NCBI GenBank assembly: GCA_028826165.1
Contig: JAPDFW010000002.1
Coordinates: forward strand, 41,056-105,055
Length of the DNA: 64,000 nt
Reading direction: 5' to 3'
Source of the DNA: Anaeramoeba ignava
Lineage: Eukaryota; Metamonada; Anaeramoebidae
This document shows, in pieces, positions 13,493 to 26,739 of the stretch (position 1 is its first letter; each line of letters begins with the position of its first letter). Below the pieces are notes generated by a model. It searched no databases. It worked only from the letters and a program-made list of their open reading frames with translations, and had not been told where the DNA came from. The position numbers and the translations under genes are program-made.

Positions 13493-16400
13493 ATGTCACA
13501 AGTTGTTTTTCAATTATCAGAATTATTGGAAAAACAAAAAGATTTAGAAACAAATTATTTCAAAGAAAATGAAGCAATTCATAAGATATGGCAAGAATTT
13601 AAACCAGAATTTGAAGCAGTTAGTTTTCAAAATTATAAAAAAAAATAATTTTTTTTTCTTTTTTTTCCTTTTTTTCCTTTTTTTTTTTTTTTTTTGCTTT
13701 TTAATTTATAATCAAACAAAATAAAAATTTAAAACTTAGTTCGAAATTGTTCAACAAATGAAAAAATTTGCTCCTTTATTTATTGAAACTTATTTTGATT
13801 GGAGACCTATTGAAGAAAAAACTGGAATTTCTGATTTTGAATTATTACCTGATGATTTTAAATATCAACGTGAATTAAATCCAGAAGAAATTATTTCCGC
13901 TATTGAAAATCATTCAGCTCATCCTTTACAATTAATTAATTTTGTTATATCATATGATTGCTTTTCCTATTCTTTAATTTCTCGTAAATATTTGAAATTC
14001 AAAATTTAAAATCAAAATCAAAATCAAAATCAAAATCAAAATCAAAAACAAAAATCAAAATCAAAATCAAAATTTAAATCAAAAATCAAAATCCAAATCC
14101 AAATCCAAATCAAAATCAAAATCAAAATCAAAATCAAAATCCAAATCCAAATCCAAATTAAAATCCAAATCCAAATCCAAATCCAAATCAAAATCAAAAT
14201 TTAAATCCAAATCAAAATCAAAATCAAAATCAAAATCAAAATCAAAATCTAAATCTAAATCAAAATTAAAATTAAAATCAAAATCAAAATCAAAATCAAA
14301 ATCAAAATCAAAATGAAAATCAAAATCAAAATCAAAATCAAAATCAAAATCAAAATCCAAATCAAAACCAAAATCAAAATCAAAATCAAAATTTAAATCC
14401 AAATCCAAATCCAAATCAAAATCAAAATCAAAATTAAAATCAAAATCAAAATCCAAATTAAAATCAAAATCCAAATCCAAATTAAAATCCAAATCCAAAT
14501 CAAAACCAAAATTAAAATCTAAATCAAAATTAAAATCCAAATCCAAATTAAAATCAAAATCAAAATTAAAATCAAAATCAAAATCCAAATTAAAATCAAA
14601 ATCCAAATCCAAATTAAAATCCAAATCCAAATCAAAATCCAAATCAAAATCAAAATTTAAATCAAAATCAAAATCCAAATCAAAATCCAAATCCAAATTA
14701 AAATCAAAATCAAAATCAAAATCAAAATCCAAATCCAAATCCAAATCAAAATCAAAATTTAAATCCAAATCCAAATCAAAATCAAAATCAAAATCAAAAT
14801 CAAAATTAAAATCAAAATCAAAACAAAAATTAAAATTTAAATCAAAATTAAAATCAAAATTTAAATCAAAATTAAAATCAAAATCAAAATTAAAATCAAA
14901 ATCAAAATCCAAACAAAAATCAAAATCCAAATTAAAATCAAAATCAAAATCAAAATCAAAATCAAAATTAAAATCAAAATCAAAATCAAAATCAAAATTA
15001 AAATTAAAATTAAAATTAAAATCAAAATTAAAATTAAAATTCTAAATCAAAATTAAAATCCAAATTAAAATCAAAATCAAAATCAAAATCAAAATGAAAA
15101 TTAAAATCAAAATCAAAATGAAAATGAAAATCAAAATCAAAATTAAAATCAAAATCAAAATCAAAATCAAAATCAAAATCAAAATTAAAATTAAAATTAA
15201 AATTAAAATCAAAATTAAAATTAAAATTCTAAATCAAAATTAAAATCCAAATTAAAATCAAAATCAAAATCAAAATCAAAATCAAAATCCAAATCAAAAT
15301 CAAAATCAAAATCAAAATCAAAATCCAAATCCAAATTGAAAATCAAAATCAAAATCAAAATTAAAATCAAAATCAAAATCAAAATCAAAATTTAAATTTA
15401 AATTTAAATTAAAATCCAAATAAAAATCAAAATCAAAATGAAAATTAAAATCAAAATCAAATTCAAAAAAAAAAGATAAAGTGTCAAACTTTAAATTAGA
15501 TATTCTGAATGATATGAAAGAAAATGAAAATGAAAATGAAAATGAAAATGAAAATGAAAATGAAAAGGAAAAGGAAAATCAAAATGAAAATCAAAATGAA
15601 AATGAAAAGGAAAAGGAAAATCAAATTGAAAAGGAAAAGGAAAATGAAAATGAAAATCAAAATCAAAATCAAAATGAAAAGGAAATCAAAATTGAAATTG
15701 AAACAGATCCAAATTTATCCCAAGAATCAAATGAATCAATAAAAATGGAAAAAGAAAAAAAATTTCTCCAAAAAGCTATTCAAAAATATCCACAATTTAC
15801 TCTGAAAAAAACAAAAAATTCATTTGATATTTCAAAAGAAATTGATTTCAATTCACTTCGCTCTCTTCAAATGATATCAATTTTATCAAGATCAAAATAC
15901 AATAGATCTATTCTTCATTCATTCAATATTTTAGAAATATTGGTCTCTTATATAAAATTAATAACTCAAATAACCAATATAATTCAAATTCAAAGAGTAT
16001 TATTCTTTTCTTTCATTTAATTTCATTCTAAAAAAAAAAACAATCCTTATTAAAATCAATTTTTTCTTAAAGAAAAAAAAACCAGAACTTGCGGTTAATA
16101 ATCTTTTCATGGTTCAATTTATTCATACACAAATTTTGGATATTATTTCTAAATTTTTTAAAATGAATGAAGTTTTACCTCCTCGTGAATTCTTAGTTGA
16201 AGCAAAAAACCAAAAATTAATTGAATCATTATTAAGTAATTTGCTTTTATTTTCTTTTTTTATTTTGTTTTTTATTTGAATGATTGGAAATTAAATTATT
16301 TATTCTGTATTTAGATTGTTTTGAAGAAATGTTAAAACTCAAACAATCATTTCTTTTTACAAGAAAACAGTATGATCTATTATTAACTCATGTTGATATT

Positions 16401-19400
16401 TTGGAAAATTTGACAAATTTTGGGATTTATACAGAAGAAGATCAAGCAAATATTGTGAAATTACTAATTAATTTTTTTAAACAACCAAATTTATCACTTC
16501 CAAATCTTGGTATAAATCAAAATGAAAATGAAAATGAAAATCAAAATGAAAATCAAAATGAAAATCAAAATCAAAATGAAAATCAAAATCAAAATCAAAA
16601 TCAAAATCAAAATCAAAATCAAAATCAAAATCAAAATCAAAATCAAAATCAAAATCAAAATCAAAATCGAAATCAAAATCAAAATCAAAATCAAAATCAA
16701 AATCAAAATCAAAATCAAAATCAAAATCAAAATCAAAATGAAAATGAAAATCAAAATCAAAATCAAAATCAAAATCAAAATCAAAATCAAAATCAAAATC
16801 AAAATCAAAATCAAAATCAAAATGAAAATGAAAATGAAAAATCAAAAAAATGAAAATGAAAAAATGAAAAATCAAAAATGAAAAATGAAAATCAAAATGA
16901 AAATGAAAAATGAAAATCAAAATGAAAATCAAAATGAAAAATGAAAAATCAAAAAAAAAAATAAAAAAATCAAAATCAAAATGAAAATGAAAATGAAAAT
17001 CAAAATCAAAATCAAAATCAAAATCAAAATGAAAATGAAAATCAAAATCAAAATCAAAATCAAATGAAAATCAAAATCAAAATCAAAATCAAAATCAAAA
17101 TCAAAATCAAAATGAAAATCAAAATCAAAATCAAAATCAAAATGAAAATGAAAATCAAAATCAAAATGAAAATCAAAATGAAAATGAAAATCAAAATCAA
17201 AATCAATCAATTGTTATTTATGAAAAATCACTTTCTGATCTTTATAACACAAAATTCTTCAATTTTGAAATTGCTTCTCGAAAAACAATTAAATTAAATT
17301 CCACTTATTCGAATTTATCTCTTCAGGAAAACGGTTTGATTGATAAATTTACTTTAAATCACTTGGAATTTCAATTATTTGATATTAGTATGAATTTCCT
17401 CTTCAATTTGATCAAAGATTTGGGGATTGAGGAACTTATAGCTAATTGCAATATGATTCACAATATAAGAGAATTCACACTTTGGACTTTCATCAAATTA
17501 AACTCCTTTTTAACTTCGAAAAAAAAACAAAAAGAAACTGAAAATTCAATTCAAAACAATGATGATAATAATAATGATAATGATAATAACCAAAGTATAT
17601 TTTAATTACAGAAAATTGAATTTTTTCATTTATTAATAATTATTTTTTTGTTTTTTTGTATTTTTTTTTGTTTGTTTGATTTAAATTGATCCATTTTATT
17701 AGTTCAAACTCCAAAAGAAAATGACGATCCAAAAAACAAAATTTCTTTGGAAAACTTTGATTTCTCGAAATCACAAGAAATCTCTAGATTCATTAAAAAC
17801 ACATATTTTATTAACAAAGAACAACAAAACCGTTCTCAAAGAAAATATCCAAATGAACCCTATCTTGATCAACTATTCCAAAAATTCCGCTTATTTATAA
17901 ATACAGAATTCTCTCAAAAAATAAATCCTTTAAACAAATACATTCTCCAAAAATTAAAAAGTTTACGAATTGATGAAAAAAATACGGCAAATACCCAGAA
18001 GATATCAGAAAAACATAACGTCTCCTCGTTTCTTATTAGATTCTTTTACATTTTTGCTGAAATTTTTGTTGAATTTCAAAATGATCCTCCTTTAGTTACA
18101 AAAAGTCTTCACAAGCTCAAAAATGAATATCCTGCTCTTCAATTCTATATTTTACTTGAATTGGAAAAGGATTTCCAGCCTGATGACTGGAGATCCATTT
18201 ATCCTAAACAATTTTGGGAAGCTTTTCTTTCAGATTATTTTCTGTTCGATCCTCAAAAAATTACACAAAAAAACAACCCAAAACTCCTTTCATTCCGCAA
18301 ATCTTTATCAACATTACTGATGAAAATCTCTTCCTACTTGATTTTAAATAATCAAACCTCAGTTTATGATCTCAATACAATTGCAGAAAAGAATTCCAAT
18401 AATTTCAATATATTGTCGTTTTGGAGCAAAATCATGTCTTATATTTTCACTCAAAATTTAGTCAAAATCATCAACAAATTATCTAAAATGAATGGGTTTG
18501 AAACTTTCACAAATATTCTTTGTCATTTAGTTTCTTCATCTTCGGCCCAAGACACAAGATATCAAAAATTAATATCAAAAATTATGGGAATTTTCCATAT
18601 ATTCTTGTGTTATAAAAAAAATCATTTGCGTTTGTTCAATCATAAAACAACTTATGAAGTTTTATTATCTTGGATTTTACATCCACAAACACAAAAATTT
18701 TCCATTTATCATTTGTGTGAAATGTTGAAAAAAATCCCAGAAAATTATTATGAATTGAATATTTTACCTTTTATTAATGAAATTATTTCAGAAATCTTTT
18801 TACGCGAAAAATCAGTATTAGTAATTAAAAGATCTCAAATATTTGAAAATCAAAATGAAAATCAAAATGAAAATCAAAATGAAAATCAAAATGAAAATCA
18901 AATTCAAATTCAAAATGAAAATCAAAATGAAAATCAAAAAAATGATTTTTATGATGTGAAAGCAATTAAAATAATCCTGAATTTGTTCTCAACTGCAATT
19001 CAAAAAAATCGAAAACCTATTCAAAAAATATTTTTTGAAACAGAATTATTTATAAATCTATACAGTTTACTCGGTATCGAAAGAATAAAACAAAATTTAT
19101 TCATGGATATTCTAGGATTATTTTCTGATTTAATGTCCCAAAATCCAGAGAATGTGGAGAAATTTAAAAGAAATATTGGATTTGATGCTTTTTTAATTGC
19201 ACTTGAACAATTTCCAGAAAATGCTAATCCAAGAACAGTCTATCAAATTTTAATGAGAATGGTGATGAGAAAAGATCTTTCTACTGGAGATAACTATATC
19301 ATCGAAAATCCTGATTTTCTAAAACTAATTTTTTCTCTCATCTCAAAATCACCTGAACACGAAGTCATTTTTATTGAAATGATCGAAACATTCTACAAAA

Positions 19401-22400
19401 TATGCAAGCAATCCATTCAAAACACTCTTCAATGTTGTTATGGAGGAATAATCACTTTCTTGGTTGAACTTGCTCCCAAAATCAGAAATTTAAAAATTTT
19501 GGAAAAACTCATGTCGTTCATTTCTCTTTTGGGTTCGAATTGGATCACATCTTACGAACTCAAAATGATAATGAAATTGCTAGGAAAATCCCTGCAATAT
19601 TATAACAAAAAACTGGCTTATATTTATTCCAAAAATTTGGCTTATTTAATTTCTCAAAAACCAAATGGCGAATTGGATTTTTTTGATTTCTATTCAAAGA
19701 ATTCTTATATTCAACTCCCAGAAATGAAAAAGAAAGGATCAAGTGTTGGGCTCTCATTCTGTACTTGGATTAAATTTGATATCTTCTCACCTCGTTCTGA
19801 TACCAATCAAAAATACAAACCAAGAATTTTGGGTTTTGCAAATGATCAACTAGAAGGATTCGAATTGTATATCAACTTCAACCAAAATGAAAATTATTTA
19901 AATAAAAACCAAATCAAAAATAAAGCAAACATTGATATCATATTTACATTGAAAATATCTTTCAAAAACAAAAACCGTTACACTTATAATTTTATAGTGC
20001 CTGCCAATAACATTCAAGAAAATAAATGGAATTTTATTGCTCTAACTCAAAAATATGTGTGGTCAAGCGGAAAAAGAATATCCTTATTTATCAACGATAA
20101 ATTCAAGGAATCGATAGAAATCAAACTTCCAGAAATGCAAAAAAAATTATTCTCTCATATCATTATTGGCACACAAAATCCCCTTTTAACTAAAAAAACA
20201 GAAGTTATTAATGCTAAAAACAAAACATTTCGTGGTAAAATGGGCTCTATTTTTGTTTTCAAAAAGGCTCTATCAGAGAAACAAATTGCTTCAATTTATG
20301 TTCTTTATCCTTACTCTATTTCTGAGGAAATTAGACATAATCCTATTTCTCTTTCTGTTGATACCCTGTTTAAAAAATTGATGACAGAAAGCGTTTTTGT
20401 TTTGAAACCAAAAGATATTAATACCAAATTATCATTCAAAAAAAATCATCTTTTTGATCTGGAAAATGGACTTAAGTATAATGATATTTTTCCTTGTTGT
20501 TTATCACCAGCATCCACTCATCTATTATCTGTTGGAGGTTCTCATACTTTCATTTCTTTTTTTATTGAATTAAGTTATCATATGAACAAAATAAGAAATG
20601 AAATTGAAATTGAATTTGAAACTGAAACTGAAACAACGGAAACTGATAACCATGAAAATGATGAAAATGATGAAAATAATGAAAATAATGAAAATGATGA
20701 AAATAATGAGAATAATAATAACAATAACAATAACAATAACAATAATTCAATAGATTTACAAATTGAAATTGAAAATGAAATTGAAAATGAAAATCAAAAT
20801 GAAGATGAAAATCAAATTGAAAACCAAATTAAAAACCAAATTGAAAATCAAATGGAAATCGAAATGGAAATAGAAAAAGAAGATAACAAAGTTGATCCAA
20901 GCGTTTTTGAGAAATTATCCCAAATATTTGTGGTGGTTTTCCTCCAAAAAGAATTCCGCAAAGATATGAAAAAGAAACATGGATTCTCTCTTTTAAATAA
21001 CATATTCAGAAACACTTCATTTAAATTATTCGAAAATGAAATTTTTAATCTTGTTAAAACTTTACTTCTTCTAACCACAGATCGCAAAACTTTGGAAAGA
21101 CTTAAAATCGAATTTCTTCTTGATCTTAACATCTTTTATCATTTCAGCTTCAGGTTTCATAAAGCATTTATCCAAATTCTTTCAGAATACATTTATATAA
21201 ATCTTGAAAAAGAAGATTCAGAAACATCTCAACTCTCGTCTTCACAACCACCATCTATCAGTGCAGAAACACCAGAAATCGATAGAGAACCAATGACACC
21301 AAAAAAAGAGAAAAAGATTTCCAAAAAAAAGGTCAATACATCAATAAGAGAAATAATAAATGGGGGTGAGTTGATCAAAAAACAAAAGAAATCCTCTTTA
21401 TCGATTGAATTCTTTGATCTTTTGAATGTGTTATATTTTTACGATAATCTCCTGAATACTTTCATTTCTCCAAAAGAATCTGGAAATTCTAATAATGAAC
21501 AATCAAACAGGATTGAACTAAAAGCTGAGCAAATCCAAGAAATTGCAAATCAAATCCTAAAATTGATAGAAGATCAAATAATCAATGAAAAAGAGGAAAC
21601 AAGAAAAATTCAGTATTTCGAATCATTGATCTCGAGTTGCAATATTTTGAAAACCATATATTTCAAAGAAATTACCACAACCTCCATTTCAAATTTAGTT
21701 TTGCAAAATGCTCTTCTTAGAGATATTCTTTCGCAAATACCGAAAATTAGGGAGGTTGCTTTATATTTATTGGAAAAAACAAACAGTGTGATTGTCATGA
21801 ATAACATACTACAATTAATACTAATTCTTGAATCTCGTTATCCTCTACAAAACTCAGAATTATTCACTCAAGAAGAATCAACTAAATTCACAATGAACTA
21901 TTCTTTGATTATTAGCAACTTAATCTCAAGCAAAATTTTTGATAATAATACAACCAAATCAGTATATGAAATATTCCAAAATACATATTGCAAAAACCCA
22001 AAAGATATTCAAAGCATTTACTATTTGAATAGTCTTTGTGAAATGAGCGAAAAACAAAACGAAGAAATTTGTGTTGAAATATTTTCATCCTTTTTATCTT
22101 TATTGGATCCTAAAGAAAATGAATTGAATGCTGAAAACGCCAATATGATAAAAGAAAAACTTCTCAAAAATGAAAGTTGGCAGTTTTCTTTCTTGAGATT
22201 AATCTATCCCGAATTCATCTTAGAATTTTCCAAAATTGAAAATGAAAATGAAAATGAAAATGAAATTGAAAATGAAAATCAAAATGAAAATGAAAATGAA
22301 AATGAAAATGAAATTGAAAATCAAAATCAAAATCAAAATCAAATTGAAAATCAAAACCAAAATCAAAATCAAAATCAAAATCAAAATCAAAATCAAAATC

Positions 22401-25400
22401 AAATTGAAAATCAAAACCAAAATCAAAATGAAAATCAAAATCAAAATCAAAATCAAAACAAAAATGAAAAAAGTGAAAATTTTATAAATATTCGTTTAAG
22501 AATTATGAAAATTATTTTTGGAATTTTTCGACAAATTCATCTTTATTCTTTTGTGCAAAATCCAAAACTTTCATTCCAAAGAGAATTTGAAAGAATTTTA
22601 TTTTTTGTTGGTTTCTCATTCAAAAATAAGCCAGATCAAAGATTTATCCTTTTCAATTTATTATCAAATATTCTGGAAGATTTGACTTCTTGGATTGAAA
22701 ACTCGTTAATTGATCTAAACTCTGATTATTCTTTTTCCAAAAATTTAGTTTATCTCACAAATTTAATCTATTGTTTAGCTTTTGAGCAAAAATACAATTT
22801 TGATTTAGAACCTGATATTAATGATTTGAAGAAAGCAAAAAAAACAATTTCAACAAGTCTAAGCGTCTCAAAGATATCTCCTTATAATCGCAAAAAAGGT
22901 AGCTTGAAAATAATGAAACAATACAAAGATCGAGTATTTGAGTCTCAATATGACGAGATGCGCAACAAAGATAATGGAAATCCAATCAAAAGAGACACTC
23001 TATCCATTTTGGAGTTTAATACTGTGATCAGGTTACTAAAACTATTGAATCGTTTAGGAGTTTATTCGAACTTATTTATATTCAGAAACAAAGGAATAAC
23101 TCGAAGCTTTTATGAAATTATCTTGATTCTACTTGTAATTTATATAAAAAGATCAAACCCCGAAAACATGGAGTTGATCGCAGATTGCATAATCTCTCTC
23201 CATTCAAAAGTCTTTATCACAAATTCAGTACTATCTTCAAGTCTCTCTGATTTTAATTACATAACTTTTTGTTATCTGTTTAAGCATTACAGAAAACAAG
23301 AAACAACAAAAACAAATTATCTAACTAATTCAGGGAGATAATTGGGAAAGCATTAAACTCACGTCTACTCAAATCACAAGCGATGAAGATAAAGATGATG
23401 AGGATGATAATGATCAAAAACAAAACCAGACCAAAAATCTCACAAAATCACAAATAGTCGTTTCCGAGAGCAAAGATGTCATCATGGTAAAAACTATTTG
23501 GACAATGATGAATTTGCGATACGAATTCTTATCACGGATTTTGAATTTCAAAGGCAGAGAACAAATGTTCCCAAAATTCCAAGAAAAATCAAAACTATTC
23601 AAAATGATAATTCAAGAATTTCGACAAGTTATAAACGAAAAAAATTTCCGAAAAGCAACAAAGAACGCATTTTCCCAATACAATCAACAAATCAAAGCAA
23701 ATATCTTCCAAAGCACAAAAGATTTTTTGAGAAATCAAATCACTAATTCACATATCTTGAATAGTAATATGATCAAAAACATGGAATGGAACAAAAATAA
23801 AATCGAATTGGGAATCAAAATTATCGAAAAGCAATATGAAGAACCATTATTTAAAGATGAGAGAGAAAGATTGGAAAAAGAAAATTTCAATAAAAAACAA
23901 AGCTTAATAACATCTTTTCAGGATTTTAAACCAGTTATTGCTAAATCACTTTATGAACAATTAGAACCTTTATCCGTCTTGAAACAATACAAAAAACGTG
24001 GCAAAAAAAAAGAGAATGAAAATGAAATTGAAAATGAAAATGAAAATCAAATTGAAAATGAAAACAAAGAAGAAGAAAAAGAAGAATATCCTTCTTTCAT
24101 CTTCAAATTATCCACCAAAGAAGATATGATGAGACGAAGATTTATTCTTGATATTGAATGGTCTCAAGATATAAAACAAAACTTCTTCAAATCTCCCATT
24201 TCAGAAGATCCTAATTATATGTTTCTTGATCGAATTATCAGGAAAAGGATAATAAATTCAGAAGAAGATAAAAAATTCATTTTCAAACTCACAAAATTGC
24301 AATCCAATGAGAACTTATTTATGCCTTGTTTTTGGGTTTTCTTGGAAAATGAAAAACCACTATTGATTTTAATCCAAGAGAAATTCTTACTTTTCTTTCA
24401 ACCAAAATTCGAATTGAATCAAGATAAAGATAAATTAAATCAAATTTTAATTTTAATTCCCAAATTCAAATTAAGCCCAAATGAATTCTTTATTCTTCAT
24501 AATTTGTGGGAAATTTCAGACATTTCCAAAATTTTCACAAGAACATCACTTCACAAAAATAATTCACTTGAAATATTCTTCAGAAAATCGCATCCTCTTC
24601 TTCTTCGCTTTAATTCAGAAAATTCAAGAGATATTGTTTTAAATTTTTTACTGAGTCATAACCAACTGAGACTCAAAGAAAGATTTACTGATAAAATCAA
24701 TCTCAAGGAATGGAAATGGTTCAACAAATGGAGAAACAGAGAAATTAGTAACTTTGAATATTTGATGGAATTAAACACATTTGCTGGAAGAAGCTACAAT
24801 GATTTATCACAATACCCAGTGTTTCCGTGGATATTAACAGATTACACATCAGAAAAAATTGATTTATCAAATAAGGAAATATATCGTGATTTATCAAAAC
24901 CAATCGGAGCTTTAAATCCAGATTTACATCAAGCATATCAAAAAAATTATGAAACAGTCAAAAAGAAAAAGGAAATGAAACCATTTTTTTACGGAAAAAA
25001 TTACTCAAATCCAATGGTTGTGCTTTCTTTTCTCTACAGAATTGAACCCTTCACTTCTTTGTTTTTCAAAAAAGCAAGAAGAGTATCTAAATCAGTTTCT
25101 GTGAATTCTATTGCCAATACTTGGCAAAGTTGCTTTTCAAATCAAAATGATGTTCGAGAATTAACTCCCGAATTTTTTTATTTTCCCGAATTCCTTGAAA
25201 ATACGAATAGAATAACATCTTCATATCCCGAAAGAAACGGATCAAAAATCCCAGATGTTGAATTACCAAAATGGGCGAGAAATTCTCAAGATTTCATTCG
25301 TATTCATCGGGAAGCACTTGAATCTGAATATGTATCTGAACATCTTCATGAATGGATAGATTTGATATTCGGATATAAACAAAAAGGATCCGAAGCTAAA

Positions 25401-26606
25401 AAGGCCATGAATGTTTTTTATCCTTTAACATATGACAATCCTCATAATTTTTCAAAGCTTGACAAGCAACAGATCGAAATTACAGAATTGCAAATGCAAG
25501 TTCTTGGACAAATACCAAAACAACTATTCAAAAAACCTCATCCACAAAGATTGCCAATCGATAAAGCAGCAAATCCACTTTTGTGTATCCAATTAAAATA
25601 TTATCCGTGTGATTTAGATTTTCACACAACAACCATCGGCGAAACTTCAATCTTATTTGCGAAAGGTGTGGAGTTTGTTGAAAGTTTAGTTTTTTTGAAT
25701 AACTCAAGAAAGGTTTTCACATTCAGTTCAGAGCACGAAATGGGCGTTCATCAATTACTCGCTTTCAACTTAGTTTCTGATGAAAAAGTAAACAAACCAA
25801 CAAACAAAGTTGAGCTTTCAACAATTTATAAATTATCAGTAGATGCAAATTTTGGAATTGATACCACAAAATATTCACAATGTTTTGAAGTGCATGATTC
25901 AGCAAAATTTGCTTTTTGTTGCGGATTTTCAGATTCAACATTCATAATCATCAACATTGAAAATTCTCAAATTATTCAAAGTATTTGCGCAAATAAAGGA
26001 GTAGTCACTTGCATATCTTACATGAAAGGATATCTTGTCACAGGTTCGCAAGACGGATCTGTTTCTGTCTGGGAATCAAGAGATCCTGAGCATTTTAAAG
26101 ATGTTCCTCTTCGCGTTTTTCTTGAACATGAAGATGAAGTTACAAGTGTTGATTTAAATGTGGATTTGGATATTGTTGTCAGTGGTTCAAATAACGGAAA
26201 TATAATTGCTCATAGTTTATTCAAAGGAAAGCATCTATTTACTTTCCATGAAAAAGATAACTCTCCAATTTCTCTTTTGAAAATTTCAAGAAATGGTTAT
26301 ATTGTTGTTACTTATCAATCAAGTATGAAATTTTCTTTATTTACTATAAATGGAAGACTTATTCGTAGAATTCATTCTTTTCAGCCAATTTATTCCTTTT
26401 GTATCATGGATAATGCTCAGTTTATGTTTCTTGGTGGAAAAGGTTTTATCGAAATTAGAGAGGTTGAAAATTTAAGGTTGATTTCAAAAATTAATATTCA
26501 ACAACAAATTTTTTCTCTTTCTCTTCTTTTTGACCAAAAATATTTAATTGCTGGTTCTGCTAATGGAAGTTTATTTATTGGTCAAATTTTATATTCTCAT
26601 AATTGA
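13493..26606 (+). CDS. Giant BEACH-domain protein (LYST/neurobeachin/Lvs-type), BEACH-WD40
   Basis: Exons, with matching phases: 13493-13618, 13740-13983, 15482-15996, 16073-16235, 16315-17594, 17703 to about 23335, then to 26606; about 3,740 aa. An alpha-solenoid N-terminal part precedes a concanavalin-A-like domain (about residues 1440-1645, nt 19690-20310), more helical repeats, a PH-BEACH domain (about 2900-3105), the BEACH domain (about 3115-3395) and C-terminal WD40 repeats. BEACH hallmarks include ISNFEYLMELN, YPVFPWIL, RDLSKPIGAL and DVRELTPEFFYFPEF. Family members control lysosome, autophagosome and vesicle traffic. Problems: the frame is lost through a hexamer tract at 16840-17070. 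At 23333-23335 the downstream frame needs one G less, or an unrecognised intron. The 1.5-kb third intron-exon step is a repeat array. Confidence 0.92.
14010..15470 (+). repeat. Intronic hexamer array, AAATCA/AAATCC/AAATTA units
   Basis: About 1.46 kb of mixed AAATCA, AAATCC and AAATTA units fills intron 2 of the BEACH gene (13984-15481; donor GTAAAT, acceptor AAAG; phase 1 on both sides). The sense strand contains no internal GT or AG within perfect units, so the array does not offer competing splice sites. The 283-codon DFDF frame on the other strand is an artefact. Confidence 0.9.
16510..17205 (+). repeat. Coding hexamer array with frame collapse in the middle
   Basis: NE/NQ-encoding AAATGA and AAATCA units run inside exon 5 of the BEACH gene. 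Between about 16840 and 17070 many units have five A instead of four, plus one 11-A run, so the hexamer register and reading frame are lost. After 17075 the array again reads NQNE in frame with the downstream coding sequence. Confidence 0.85.
22237..22470 (+). repeat. Coding AAATGA/AAATCA array in BEACH gene
   Basis: About 230 bp encode an in-frame NENE to NQNQ tract between helical segments of the BEACH protein. Confidence 0.85.
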
Positions 26607-26700
26607 ATTCAAAATTATTTTGTAACAAACAAAAAAGAAATTTCTTAATTTTTTGTTTTTATTTTTTCATTTTGATTTGATTCAAAATAAAAATTTTTAT

Positions 26701-26739
26701 TTTCATTTTTTTCATTTTTTCATTTTTTTCATTTTAAAA
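26701..26739 (+). promoter_or_regulatory. CATTTTT-repeat leader before Nup93 ATG
   Basis: Four copies of CATTTT(T) in a T-rich strand end within a few bases of the start codon at 26740. The same arrangement precedes several other genes here, so it may be a core promoter or initiator element. Confidence 0.45.

Noticed and set aside
14079-14930. 283-codon minus-strand Asp-Phe repeat frame
   Set aside because: It is the antisense of the AAATCA intronic array; any stop-free hexamer gives such a frame.
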